15,029 bases of DNA. Source: CAYXOX01 sp964466745 (GTDB taxonomy: Bacteria > Pseudomonadota > Alphaproteobacteria > Rhodobacterales > Rhodobacteraceae). Below are positions 1 to 6,102 of the stretch, in pieces; positions within the stretch are counted from its first letter, which is position 1, and every line of letters starts with the position of its first letter. The notes below the pieces were generated by a model. That model was not told where the DNA came from, made no database searches, and was given only the letters and a program-made list of their open reading frames with translations. A program made the position numbers and the translations under genes. The stretch covers positions 1-15,029 of the forward strand of contig CAYXOX010000065.1 of the NCBI GenBank assembly GCA_964466745.1, given 5' to 3'.

Positions 1-885
1 CTGGACGTTCTCGTCGATGACGCCTCGGGCCCAGACAACGAGAAATCCATCATCACCCTCGATGACTCGCCAGCAGACGTGGACGCCGAAACCGGCTCCA
101 CATTCCTGATCGGCGAGGGGATGACCCCCGAAGCCACGCTGGCGGCAACCGATGATGGCGATACGGTCATCTTCGATACCGGGGCCGATGACGTTGCCGA
201 AACGGTGTTCGACAACAATCTCACCTTCCAGATCGACGGCGATGTGACGGGCGATATCGCGCTCACGCTCGACAGTGGAATACAGGTCGCCACGCTGACG
301 GGGAGCGGCGACGCCGATCTCTTCGCGGCAATCGCCAGCGACAACAACGCGCTCACTGGCAACGCCGGCGCGAACACGCTTCAGGGTTTCGGCGGAAACG
401 ACGAACTGTTCGGTGGTGGTGGCGACGACAACCTGATCGGCAACGGCGGCAGTGACACGCTTGAAGGCGGCACCGGCTCGGACGACATGGACGGTCTTGC
501 AGGCGCGGATATCTACGTAATCCGCAGCGGCGACAGCGGCCTCGACGTGGCGAGCCGTGACCAGATTGTTACCTTCGTAAGCGGAGAGGACACGCTCGCC
601 CTCGGCCTCGCCGGGGACGATACCGCTGGCACGGGCAATTACGTCGAAAGCAATGTGGACCGCGTCAATTTCGTGGATGCGCGGACCGCGGCCGACGCCG
701 CCCTCTCAACGCTTGCCGGCACCTCCTCGGCGGATCAGCTCTACGCGTTCGAAGAGGTGGGCAGCGATGGCTACCTCTTCGTGGACAGCGATGGCGATGG
801 CGATGCCGACATGGCGATCCTCCTGAGCGGCGTCGATTCAGAGGGTATCGCGGCAAGCGACATCACGGCCTTCCCGCCCGTCTGA
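1..885 (+). CDS. RTX (hemolysin-type) calcium-binding secreted protein, C-terminal part
   Basis: The frame is open from the first base, so the gene starts upstream of the window; at least 294 residues are encoded here before the TGA at 883-885. The product is strongly acidic and rich in Asp, Gly and Thr. Nonapeptide-like RTX repeats of the GGxGxDxLx type lie at about 352-513 (for example GGNDELFGGGGDDNLIGNGG); such repeats bind calcium and fold into a parallel beta-roll after export. Near the C-terminus an Asp-rich DSDGDGDAD stretch sits before a hydrophobic segment (MAILLSGV), an arrangement common in type I secretion substrates, whose export signal is uncleaved and C-terminal. No protease, lipase or adhesin domain is visible in the part present, so the activity cannot be named. 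The N-terminal portion shows repetitive beta-rich sequence. RTX identity is clear; secretion by a type I system is inferred from the family. Confidence 0.88.
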   Translation: MDVLVDDASGPDNEKSIITLDDSPADVDAETGSTFLIGEGMTPEATLAATDDGDTVIFDTGADDVAETVFDNNLTFQIDGDVTGDIALTLDSGIQVATLTGSGDADLFAAIASDNNALTGNAGANTLQGFGGNDELFGGGGDDNLIGNGGSDTLEGGTGSDDMDGLAGADIYVIRSGDSGLDVASRDQIVTFVSGEDTLALGLAGDDTAGTGNYVESNVDRVNFVDARTAADAALSTLAGTSSADQLYAFEEVGSDGYLFVDSDGDGDADMAILLSGVDSEGIAASDITAFPPV

Positions 886-898
886 CCCCACACACCGC

Positions 899-924
899 CC
901 CCGGCGCCTTCGGGCCGCCAGGGG
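899..924. terminator. Hairpin with UUCG tetraloop between convergent genes
   Basis: CCCC (899-902) pairs with GGGG (921-924), GGCG (903-906) with CGCC (916-919) and CC (907-908) with GG (913-914). The loop is TTCG, closed by a C-G pair, which is the very stable cUUCGg tetraloop. Single-base bulges fall at 915 and 920. It sits between the stop codons of two converging genes, so it could end transcription from both sides. There is no long T-run (only TTT at 931-933 on the plus side), so intrinsic termination is likely but not certain. Confidence 0.5.
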
Positions 925-940
925 CGTGCCTTTCCCGGCA

Positions 941-1288
941 TCAGAATTCCCAGGTCACCGCGCAGCCGGCGCCGGTGGCCAGCGCGTCGGCGGCTTCCAC
1001 GTGGCCGCCCGTCCGCCTGTCCAGCGCCTCCTTCAGCGCCCCCACCCCCAGCGCCGCGGCGCAGCCGGCCAGTTGCGAGCCCGTCTGCTGCGCCACGAAC
1101 TGCGAGGTCGCCACCCCGGCGGCGAAGTGGGCGGCCTTGTCCTGCCCCGCGCAGCCGGCGAGCAGCAGCGCCAGCGCCGCCGCCGCGGCGGCACGCGGCG
1201 CGCGCCCGGCGGCGAGGACGGGGCGGGGCGCTCCGGCGCGCAGGTTGCGGGAAGGCCCGCGGGGGGCGAGGGGGCGTGGGGTGCTCAT
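941..1288 (-). CDS. Small YfiM-like periplasmic lipoprotein
   Basis: A 115-residue protein beginning MSTPRPLAP. A long Arg/Ala-rich N-region leads into a hydrophobic core and a lipobox (LALLLAGC), so the Cys should be lipidated and the protein anchored in the envelope. The mature part has DKAAHFAAG just after the lipidated Cys, then a small-residue hydrophobic stretch, KEALDRR, GGHVEAADALATGAG. This DK..HF..G / KE..D / D.....G layout resembles the YfiM/DUF2279 lipoprotein family, whose function is unknown. The ATG at 1288 is preferred over the one at 1294, because a GGAG on the minus strand lies about 8 bases before 1288 but only 2 before 1294. It converges on the RTX gene, and its own promoter should lie in 1295-1564. 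The family assignment is from motif memory and moderate; the lipoprotein call is firm. Confidence 0.75.
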   Translation of the reverse strand: MSTPRPLAPRGPSRNLRAGAPRPVLAAGRAPRAAAAAALALLLAGCAGQDKAAHFAAGVATSQFVAQQTGSQLAGCAAALGVGALKEALDRRTGGHVEAADALATGAGCAVTWEF

Positions 1289-1564
1289 GGGCATGTCTCC
1301 GGGCAAGGCGGCGCCCGCTCCCGCGCGAGGGTTTGCGCGGGCCTCGGCGGGCCGCCGGCAATGAGGTTGGGCTTTCGGTTGCGCGGTGCCCGGCGCGGCC
1401 CCCACGGCGCATCCGGGCGCGAGGCTTCTGCCCGCCGCCCCGGCCGGGCACGCGTGCCCCGCCGGTAACGGCTTGTTAACCCGGCGCCGCGCCCCGGATC
1501 GAGAGAATTGTCAACGCAGGGTTAACCGTTCCGGGGGGGCACGGGCGTGCGCGCCCCGGCGCGC
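1289..1564. other. Intergenic region with two GTTAAC sites
   Basis: About 276 bases with no convincing gene. It lies downstream of the minus-strand gene ending at 1565 and upstream of the lipoprotein gene, so it should hold the latter's promoter and the former's terminator. The sequence is extremely GC-rich except for 1475-1527, where GTTAAC occurs at 1475-1480 and the palindrome GGTTAACC at 1520-1527. No clear -35/-10 pair or T-tailed hairpin could be assigned. Confidence 0.45.
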
Positions 1565-2515
1565 CTACTCGGCGGGCTCGGGCCCGGTGTCGTGCCCGGC
1601 CTCGCGGAGCGCCGCGAGCCGCCTGCGGAAGCGCGGGGCGCGCATCCGCTCGGTCACGTTGCGGCACAGATGCGCGGCGAGGCGGGGCCTGTCGTCGTCG
1701 TCCAGCCGGGTGAGCAGGGCGCGCAGGTAGGGCACGAAATCGCGCCTGTCGCGGTAGATGCGCGCGAGGCTCTGCAGGTCGAGCCGGCCATGGGCCGCGC
1801 GCGCCAGCATCCGGTAGAGCATCTGCCGCGCCACGAGCGCCGCCTCCAGCCGCTGGCCCATGAAGCGGCAGCGGAACTTGGTGACGTTGGGCCCGGCGAA
1901 GAGCGCGACATGCATCGCGTCGAGATCCGTCTCGGGATCGTATAGCAGGAAGACCGCGCGCGCGGCCTCCACCATGTCGGGCGCGAAGCCGTAGCGATCG
2001 GTGAAGCTGACCCGCCGCATGGACACGAAGCGGTCGTCCCACTCGGTGACCCGCGGGTCGAGCGTGGCCTGGGGCGAGACGGCGATGACAGTCGCGCCCG
2101 GCGCTGCGACGGAAAAGGCGCAGGCGGCGTAGCCGCACATCTCGGACCCGTAGAAGATCACCTCGTCGTACCTGTCGAAGAAGCCGCCGTCGGTGAGCTT
2201 GTCGAAATGGGCGAAGACGGCCGGATCGCGGAACCAGGTGAAGCCCTCGGCGAGAATGCACAGGTGCGACCAGCCCGAGGCGCGCACCATGTCGAAGCCC
2301 AGAGGGGCGCCGCTTTCGGAGGCGCGGACCGCATCGGCGCGCTCGAAGGTCACGAGCAGGACGCGCCGTTCCTCCTCCACGAAGACGGCGCTGTGGCGCT
2401 CGCCCAGCGCGGTGAAGCTGCCCGCCTCGCCGCCGATGCGCTCCATCTCGGCGCGCCAGGCGTCGGGCTCGAGCCCGGCGAGCTCGGTATCGAGAATATG
2501 CGTCTCTTCTTCCAT
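1565..2515 (-). CDS. Alpha/beta-hydrolase-like protein lacking the candidate catalytic Ser and His
   Basis: A 316-residue protein, clearly paralogous to the product of 3662-4723. Shared blocks include FFDR, FYG..M.GYAA.AFS.AAPGATVI and SPQATL, then DAMH, PNVT and RCRFMG. I recall that relatives in Rhodobacteraceae are sometimes labelled 'phosphoadenosine phosphosulfate reductase'; nothing here supports that activity. The fold looks alpha/beta-hydrolase-like, with the nucleophile elbow at about residues 123-128. Here the elbow reads GSEMCG against GASMGG in the paralogue, putting Glu125 where the Ser nucleophile should be, and RCRFMGQ has Gln221 where the paralogue has His. Both changes are clear in the codons. 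It is the last gene of the minus-strand glycosyltransferase block, 127 bases after the upstream GT gene, with an inverted repeat in that gap. It may be a non-catalytic partner or binding protein for glycan modification; this is inference. The start ATG has an AGGA about 8 bases upstream. Confidence 0.75.
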   Translation of the reverse strand: MEEETHILDTELAGLEPDAWRAEMERIGGEAGSFTALGERHSAVFVEEERRVLLVTFERADAVRASESGAPLGFDMVRASGWSHLCILAEGFTWFRDPAVFAHFDKLTDGGFFDRYDEVIFYGSEMCGYAACAFSVAAPGATVIAVSPQATLDPRVTEWDDRFVSMRRVSFTDRYGFAPDMVEAARAVFLLYDPETDLDAMHVALFAGPNVTKFRCRFMGQRLEAALVARQMLYRMLARAAHGRLDLQSLARIYRDRRDFVPYLRALLTRLDDDDRPRLAAHLCRNVTERMRAPRFRRRLAALREAGHDTGPEPAE

Positions 2516-2537
2516 CTCCGGTTTCCTGCCCTCACCT

Positions 2538-2560
2538 CCGGTTAACGGCGGGATAACCGG
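2538..2560. promoter_or_regulatory. Perfect 7-bp inverted repeat, possible CtrA-like or operator site
   Basis: CCGGTTA (2538-2544) and TAACCGG (2554-2560) are exact inverted copies separated by 9 bases. The element lies 22 bases upstream of the start codon at 2515 on the minus strand. It contains TTAA-N7-ATAA, one base from the TTAA-N7-TTAA layout of CtrA boxes in alphaproteobacteria. It is also one of the few AT-rich spots nearby. It could be an operator, a CtrA-type site, or a leader hairpin; the sequence alone does not decide. Confidence 0.35.
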
Positions 2561-2642
2561 GATTTGAGGCGAGAAAGTGAAAGCGCGGTGGGGCTTTCGC
2601 GACGAAGCTTGGGCAGGCGGGCAAGCGTGCGGGGGGCTGCCC

Positions 2643-3665
2643 TCAGGCGCTCTGCCGCTCGGGTGCCTGCCCGGCGTGCAAGCGCTCGGCGAGCGCCGTC
2701 ACGAGGGCGTCGTTGTCGGGGTCCATCCGGATCGAGGCTGCCTTGCGGCGATGCCAGTCCAGCGCCCGGGCGTGCAGGTCGGCGAGCACGGGGTCGCCAT
2801 GGAGCTCGGCGCGGATGGCGCCGGCACGCGCTTCGTAGCGGCGGATGGAGCGATCCTCGACATCGTTGCGGTCGAACCTCTCCCAGTACTCGATCCCGAG
2901 CACGTGGTGCGAGTGGTTGGCCCGGCCCCGCGCGCGCTTCACGAGGTAGCTGTCGAGCGAGCGCAGCGCGTAGTGGTTCACCTGGGCGATCTCGAAACTG
3001 GGCGGTACCTCGGTGCGCGCGCCATCGACCACCCGGGGCGCGCCGCCGGGAAAGACGCATCTGACGGGCGGCCCGCCTTCCTTGAAGGGCACCGGCGCAT
3101 GCAGGCCCATCCGCTGGAACTTGTCCTGGTTGGTGTAGAGCGATTTCACGAACTTGCCGGTGTCGGGCCGCTGCACGGGGTCATGCGGAAGCTCTGCCCG
3201 TGCGAACTGCGCCGTGACGGGGCGTTCCTCGATGCCCTCCACGCCGTCCGGCCCGAAGATCCGCCAGGGTACGGAGATCACGTCGGGGGGGGCGTCGCTT
3301 CCATGGTGGTCTGCGCTCGACGCCTCCACCAGCGCCCGGGCGCTGCCGTCACCCACGTGGATGTTGAGAAACTCGTCCACGTCGCAGACGAAGACCCATT
3401 TCGCCTCGCGCACGATGTCGTATCTTCGGCTGGCCTGGCGGAGGGCGCTGCGGTGGATGCCCGCGCGGCGCACGACCGTGGGATGATGGGTGACGAAGCC
3501 CATTTCTTCCAGCCGCTTCAGGATCTCCACGGTGGTGTCCGTGCAATCGTTGGTGCAGACCAGAAGGTGATCGAACCCGAGCGCCTTGTAATGGGCGACC
3601 CATTCGAGGATGTAGGGCCCCTCGTTCTTCATCGTCGAGACGACGGTGTAGGTTTCCCCGCTCAT
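2643..3665 (-). CDS. Glycosyltransferase, family 2-like (DVDEF type)
   Basis: A 340-residue cytosolic glycosyltransferase of the Glyco_tranf_2_4 (PF13704-like) type. The N-terminus VVSTMKNEGPYILEWVAHY (about residues 8-26) starts the nucleotide-sugar-binding fold, followed by NDCTDTT. DVDEF at residues 95-99, followed by LNIHVGDG, is the metal-binding DxD. The C-terminal half has QVNHYALRS and SYLVKRARGRANH, blocks shared with the GTs at 6103-8526 and 8596-9672. No signal peptide or membrane segment is seen. The ATG at 3665 overlaps the TGA of the preceding hydrolase-like gene in an ATGA, so the two are very likely co-translated; the domain begins directly at this start, whereas a reading frame extending upstream to 4004 only overlaps the neighbouring gene. 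Donor and acceptor cannot be predicted. Confidence 0.87.
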   Translation of the reverse strand: MSGETYTVVSTMKNEGPYILEWVAHYKALGFDHLLVCTNDCTDTTVEILKRLEEMGFVTHHPTVVRRAGIHRSALRQASRRYDIVREAKWVFVCDVDEFLNIHVGDGSARALVEASSADHHGSDAPPDVISVPWRIFGPDGVEGIEERPVTAQFARAELPHDPVQRPDTGKFVKSLYTNQDKFQRMGLHAPVPFKEGGPPVRCVFPGGAPRVVDGARTEVPPSFEIAQVNHYALRSLDSYLVKRARGRANHSHHVLGIEYWERFDRNDVEDRSIRRYEARAGAIRAELHGDPVLADLHARALDWHRRKAASIRMDPDNDALVTALAERLHAGQAPERQSA

Positions 3666-4723
3666 GAGCCGGCCTCTTTCGGCGTGCGCTTGCGCTTGGA
3701 GGCGTCGGACCTGGCCGCAGCCTTGGCCAGCGCCATGTTCGCACCGCGCAGGGCGCGGCGGAAGCGCGGCGCCTTCCGGCGTTCCAGCACCGCGCTGCAG
3801 TATGTCCGGGTCAACCATGGGCGGCCGATCTTCTCGAGCCGTTCGAGCATTTCGCGTTGGTAGCGCGGGTTTTCTCGCCGCATCCGCAGCATCGCGTAGA
3901 AGCCGGGCACGGTGAGCGTGCCGTTCACGCAGCCCTCCACCACCGGCTTGAGCACGCCGAGCTGCCGCCACAGGGAGGCGATGCGGTGCCCCATGAAGCG
4001 GCACCGGTAGTGGGTGACGTTCGGGCTTCGGAACAGCGAGGCGTGCATCGCATCAAGCGGAAGGCGCGGATCGTGGAAGATGTGAACCGGGCCGGCCGTT
4101 GCCACGCAGCGCGGCGCGTAGTTGTAGCGCCCCGAGAAATCCCGGCGCCACGCGCTGCGGTAGCGCGTCTCCCATGGGGCGATGTCGCGGCTGAGCGTCG
4201 CCTGCGGCGAAATGCAGATGACGGTCGCCCCGGGGGCGGCCGCCGAAAACGCCGCGGCCGCGTAGCCGCCCATGGACGCCCCGTAGAAGACCACCTTCTT
4301 GAACCGGTCGAAGAAGCCTTGCTCGCGCAAGCGGTCGAAGAAGGCGATCACGTCGTCGTCTCGGTACCATGTCCACTCATGGGCCATCATGCCGAGCATC
4401 GACCAGCCGCGCGACTCCACGAAGCCGTAGCCCCACGGCATGCGCTCGGCCGTGTGCTCGAAGACATGGTCGAGGTTCTCGAATGTCACGATCAGCGTGT
4501 CGCCGCGTTCCACGAAAAGCGCGCTGTGCTCTGCGCCGAGCTCCTCGAAGAAGCCCTGTTCGGCACCGAGGCGCGCGAGGTTGCCTCGCCAATCCTCGAG
4601 GGTTACGGGCTCCGGCTCCGCCGAAACCGCCGAACCGCTCTCCGGTGCGTCGGGCGCGACGGTGTCGGCGGATCCGGCGGCCTTGCCGGGCCGGGCCGGC
4701 TCGAAAGGCGCGTGTTCGTTCAT
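3662..4723 (-). CDS. Alpha/beta-hydrolase-like protein with intact GASMGG nucleophile elbow
   Basis: A 353-residue protein, paralogous to the product of 1565-2515. Residues 1-40 form an Ala/Pro/Glu-rich, probably disordered leader. The core has KKVVFYGASMGGYAA (about 143-157), a classic GxSxG elbow with Ser150 as candidate nucleophile, followed by APGATVICISPQATL. Candidate partners are Asp219 or Asp224 (HDPRLPLDAMH) and His246 (RCRFMGH). This fits an esterase, acyltransferase or related hydrolase. Its ATGA overlap with the GT at 2643-3665 suggests it acts on that enzyme's product. Asp2, a known alpha/beta-hydrolase that works beside glycosyltransferases in Gram-positive accessory secretion, is a functional analogy only. 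The ATG at 4723 is chosen because AAGGAG lies 6 bases upstream; an in-frame ATG at 4753 lacks this and falls within a hairpin. The reaction is not known. Confidence 0.75.
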   Translation of the reverse strand: MNEHAPFEPARPGKAAGSADTVAPDAPESGSAVSAEPEPVTLEDWRGNLARLGAEQGFFEELGAEHSALFVERGDTLIVTFENLDHVFEHTAERMPWGYGFVESRGWSMLGMMAHEWTWYRDDDVIAFFDRLREQGFFDRFKKVVFYGASMGGYAAAAFSAAAPGATVICISPQATLSRDIAPWETRYRSAWRRDFSGRYNYAPRCVATAGPVHIFHDPRLPLDAMHASLFRSPNVTHYRCRFMGHRIASLWRQLGVLKPVVEGCVNGTLTVPGFYAMLRMRRENPRYQREMLERLEKIGRPWLTRTYCSAVLERRKAPRFRRALRGANMALAKAAARSDASKRKRTPKEAGS

Positions 4724-4729
4724 GCCCGT

Positions 4730-4735
4730 CTCCTT
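4730..4735 (-). promoter_or_regulatory. Ribosome binding site AAGGAG fixing the start at 4723
   Basis: On the minus strand AAGGAG lies 6 bases before ATG 4723. It decides between this start and the upstream in-frame ATG at 4753. Confidence 0.75.
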
Positions 4736-4742
4736 GATGCGG

Positions 4743-4768
4743 CCCCGCGGCATGCTGCACCCGCGGGG
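4743..4768. other. Strong GC hairpin in the leader of the hydrolase-like gene
   Basis: CCCCGCGG (4743-4750) and CCGCGGGG (4761-4768) are exact 8-bp inverted copies with a 10-base loop. On the minus strand the hairpin ends 7 bases before the AAGGAG of the gene starting at 4723. No T-run follows, so it is more likely a leader or intercistronic RNA structure than a terminator. The rest of the 241-base gap 4724-4964 shows no gene. Confidence 0.45.
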
Positions 4769-4964
4769 TGTTCATCCCCCGCCCGATCGCAGCCGCCCGG
4801 CCTCGAAAGAGCGGGGGGCGGCCCGGCCCGGCGGACGGGGCGCTCGAGGATCGCGGGCGTGCCGGGGGGGCCGCCGGAAAGGCCCCGGCCGGAGGCGCGC
4901 GCGGCGATGGTGCGCGGGGCCCTCATCCGGGCGGGCGCTCTCGACCTCTGCCCGCGCTCCCTGC

Positions 4965-6011
4965 TCATTCCGCGGCCTCGCGGGCGGAGCCTTCTTCGGG
5001 GCGGGCTTCGGGCTCGGCGAAAAGGGCGGCGGCTCCCTCCACCAGCCGCTTGCGGCACTCCTTGACGAAGCCCGGGGAGACACCGTGCCGCGCGGCCAGC
5101 ATCTCTATCGAGGCGTCGCCGCGCAGCGCTTCGAGGGCAAGCTCCGCGCGCAGCTCCGGGCTCGGGGGCGCGGCGGCCGGCGGGGCGGGTTTCCGCGGGA
5201 TGGGCGCGGCGGCGGGATCTATCCCGTGTTTTTCGATCAGCCCTTCCATGAAGCTGCCGCGCCGTGGCGTGTTGTTTTCCTTCTCCTCGAGCCGCGGCTT
5301 CATGCGGCGGGCCCAGAAATGAACGCCGCGGGTGTGCTCGTCGAACTCTTCCTCGGGTGAAAACCGGCTCAAGATCATGTGGTTGCGATTCCGGAAGCTC
5401 ACCGGGTAGAAGGCGCTCTGGGGCTCTGCGTAGCGGATCTCGCCCGTCTTCTGCAGAAACCACGTCACCGCCGCGGGCCCGGTGAACCCCCAGCTCTGCT
5501 CGGTCATGTGCAGCGGATTGCCGGCCGCGCGCGCCGCCTCGAGCTCGGCCTGCTGCCAGGGCTTGAGCCACGGCGCGATCGCGTATTCGTCCTCGAAGAA
5601 CTCGAGCAGCCCCGCGAGCGCGCGCGAGTTACGCGGCAGGCCGAGCACGGCGTTGCATACCAGCCCCTCCTTCTCCCAGCCGAAAACCGACTGGCGGCGG
5701 AAATCGAACGGGCGCCAGCAGTACATGTCGGCATCCACCCAGATCATGTCGGTCTGGCGCAAGAGGTGGAGGCGCCAGAGGTCGGCGTGGATGGCGGGGC
5801 TGCCCGTGCGCCGGTGGCGGTACATGGGCTCGCCGGGAAAGATGTCGCCGGCATCTCCCCCGCGCACGCCCGCCGGAAGGTTCTCGATCGGCGCGTAGCT
5901 GAACAGCGTTACCTCGTGGCCGGCATCGGCAAAGGATTTCAGGCAGAGCTGTTCCAGCCACGACAACCGCCCGCCGATCCAAAGCGATGCGATCTGGGGA
6001 AGTGCTGCCAT
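4965..6011 (-). CDS. DxD glycosyltransferase with C-terminal transposase-type helix-turn-helix
   Basis: A 348-residue fusion. Residues 1-250 look like the 'DXD sugar-binding' glycosyltransferase group (Gly_transf_sug, PF04488-like): LWIGGRLSWLEQLCLKSF at the N-terminus, HADLWRLHLL, then WVDADMY with DAD at 93-95 as the metal site, and later TEQSWGFTGPAA and HFWARR. Residues about 265-287 are a Pro/Ala linker. Residues 288-332 read like the N-terminal HTH of IS3-family OrfA transposases: ALEALRGDASIEMLAARHGV, then VSPGFVKECRKRLVEGAA. The usual Trp of that motif (WKK) is Cys here (ECRK). The tail after 332 is acidic. The ATG at 6011 is used because the GT fold begins immediately after it and a GAGGG lies about 9 bases upstream; a longer frame to 6197 runs into the neighbouring gene. 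The preceding gene ends 91 bases upstream. The GT call is good; the role of the HTH tail is unknown. Confidence 0.82.
   Translation of the reverse strand: MAALPQIASLWIGGRLSWLEQLCLKSFADAGHEVTLFSYAPIENLPAGVRGGDAGDIFPGEPMYRHRRTGSPAIHADLWRLHLLRQTDMIWVDADMYCWRPFDFRRQSVFGWEKEGLVCNAVLGLPRNSRALAGLLEFFEDEYAIAPWLKPWQQAELEAARAAGNPLHMTEQSWGFTGPAAVTWFLQKTGEIRYAEPQSAFYPVSFRNRNHMILSRFSPEEEFDEHTRGVHFWARRMKPRLEEKENNTPRRGSFMEGLIEKHGIDPAAAPIPRKPAPPAAAPPSPELRAELALEALRGDASIEMLAARHGVSPGFVKECRKRLVEGAAALFAEPEARPEEGSAREAAE
5016..5150 (-). other. IS3 OrfA-like HTH domain fused to the glycosyltransferase
   Basis: This stretch encodes residues 288-332 of the GT. The ALEALRGD...LAARHGVSP...RKRLVEGAAALFA pattern matches what I know of IS3-family OrfA HTH domains, and it is preceded by a Pro-rich linker. 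It remains in frame with the GT. No OrfB, inverted terminal repeat or target duplication is visible, so this is a domain rather than an insertion. Confidence 0.65.
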
Positions 6012-6102
6012 CGGATGCTGCCCTCGATCCTGCCGCGCCCCTGCCCGGGCGATGCGGCGCCACTCGTACCAGGCCCGTCTTCCGGGGCCGTTTCCGCGCA
6101 GT

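Noticed and set aside
1565..2515. Phosphoadenosine phosphosulfate reductase
   Set aside because: A label I recall for relatives, but no PAPS-binding loop or the C-terminal Cys motif of that enzyme is visible; the protein matches its hydrolase-like paralogue instead.
3666..4004. N-terminal extension of the DVDEF glycosyltransferase to 4004
   Set aside because: The extra 113 residues lie wholly inside the hydrolase-like gene in another frame, and the GT fold starts right after ATG 3665.
5016..5150. A free-standing IS3 insertion element
   Set aside because: Only the HTH part is present, in frame with the GT; there is no OrfB, DDE motif, terminal inverted repeat or target duplication.
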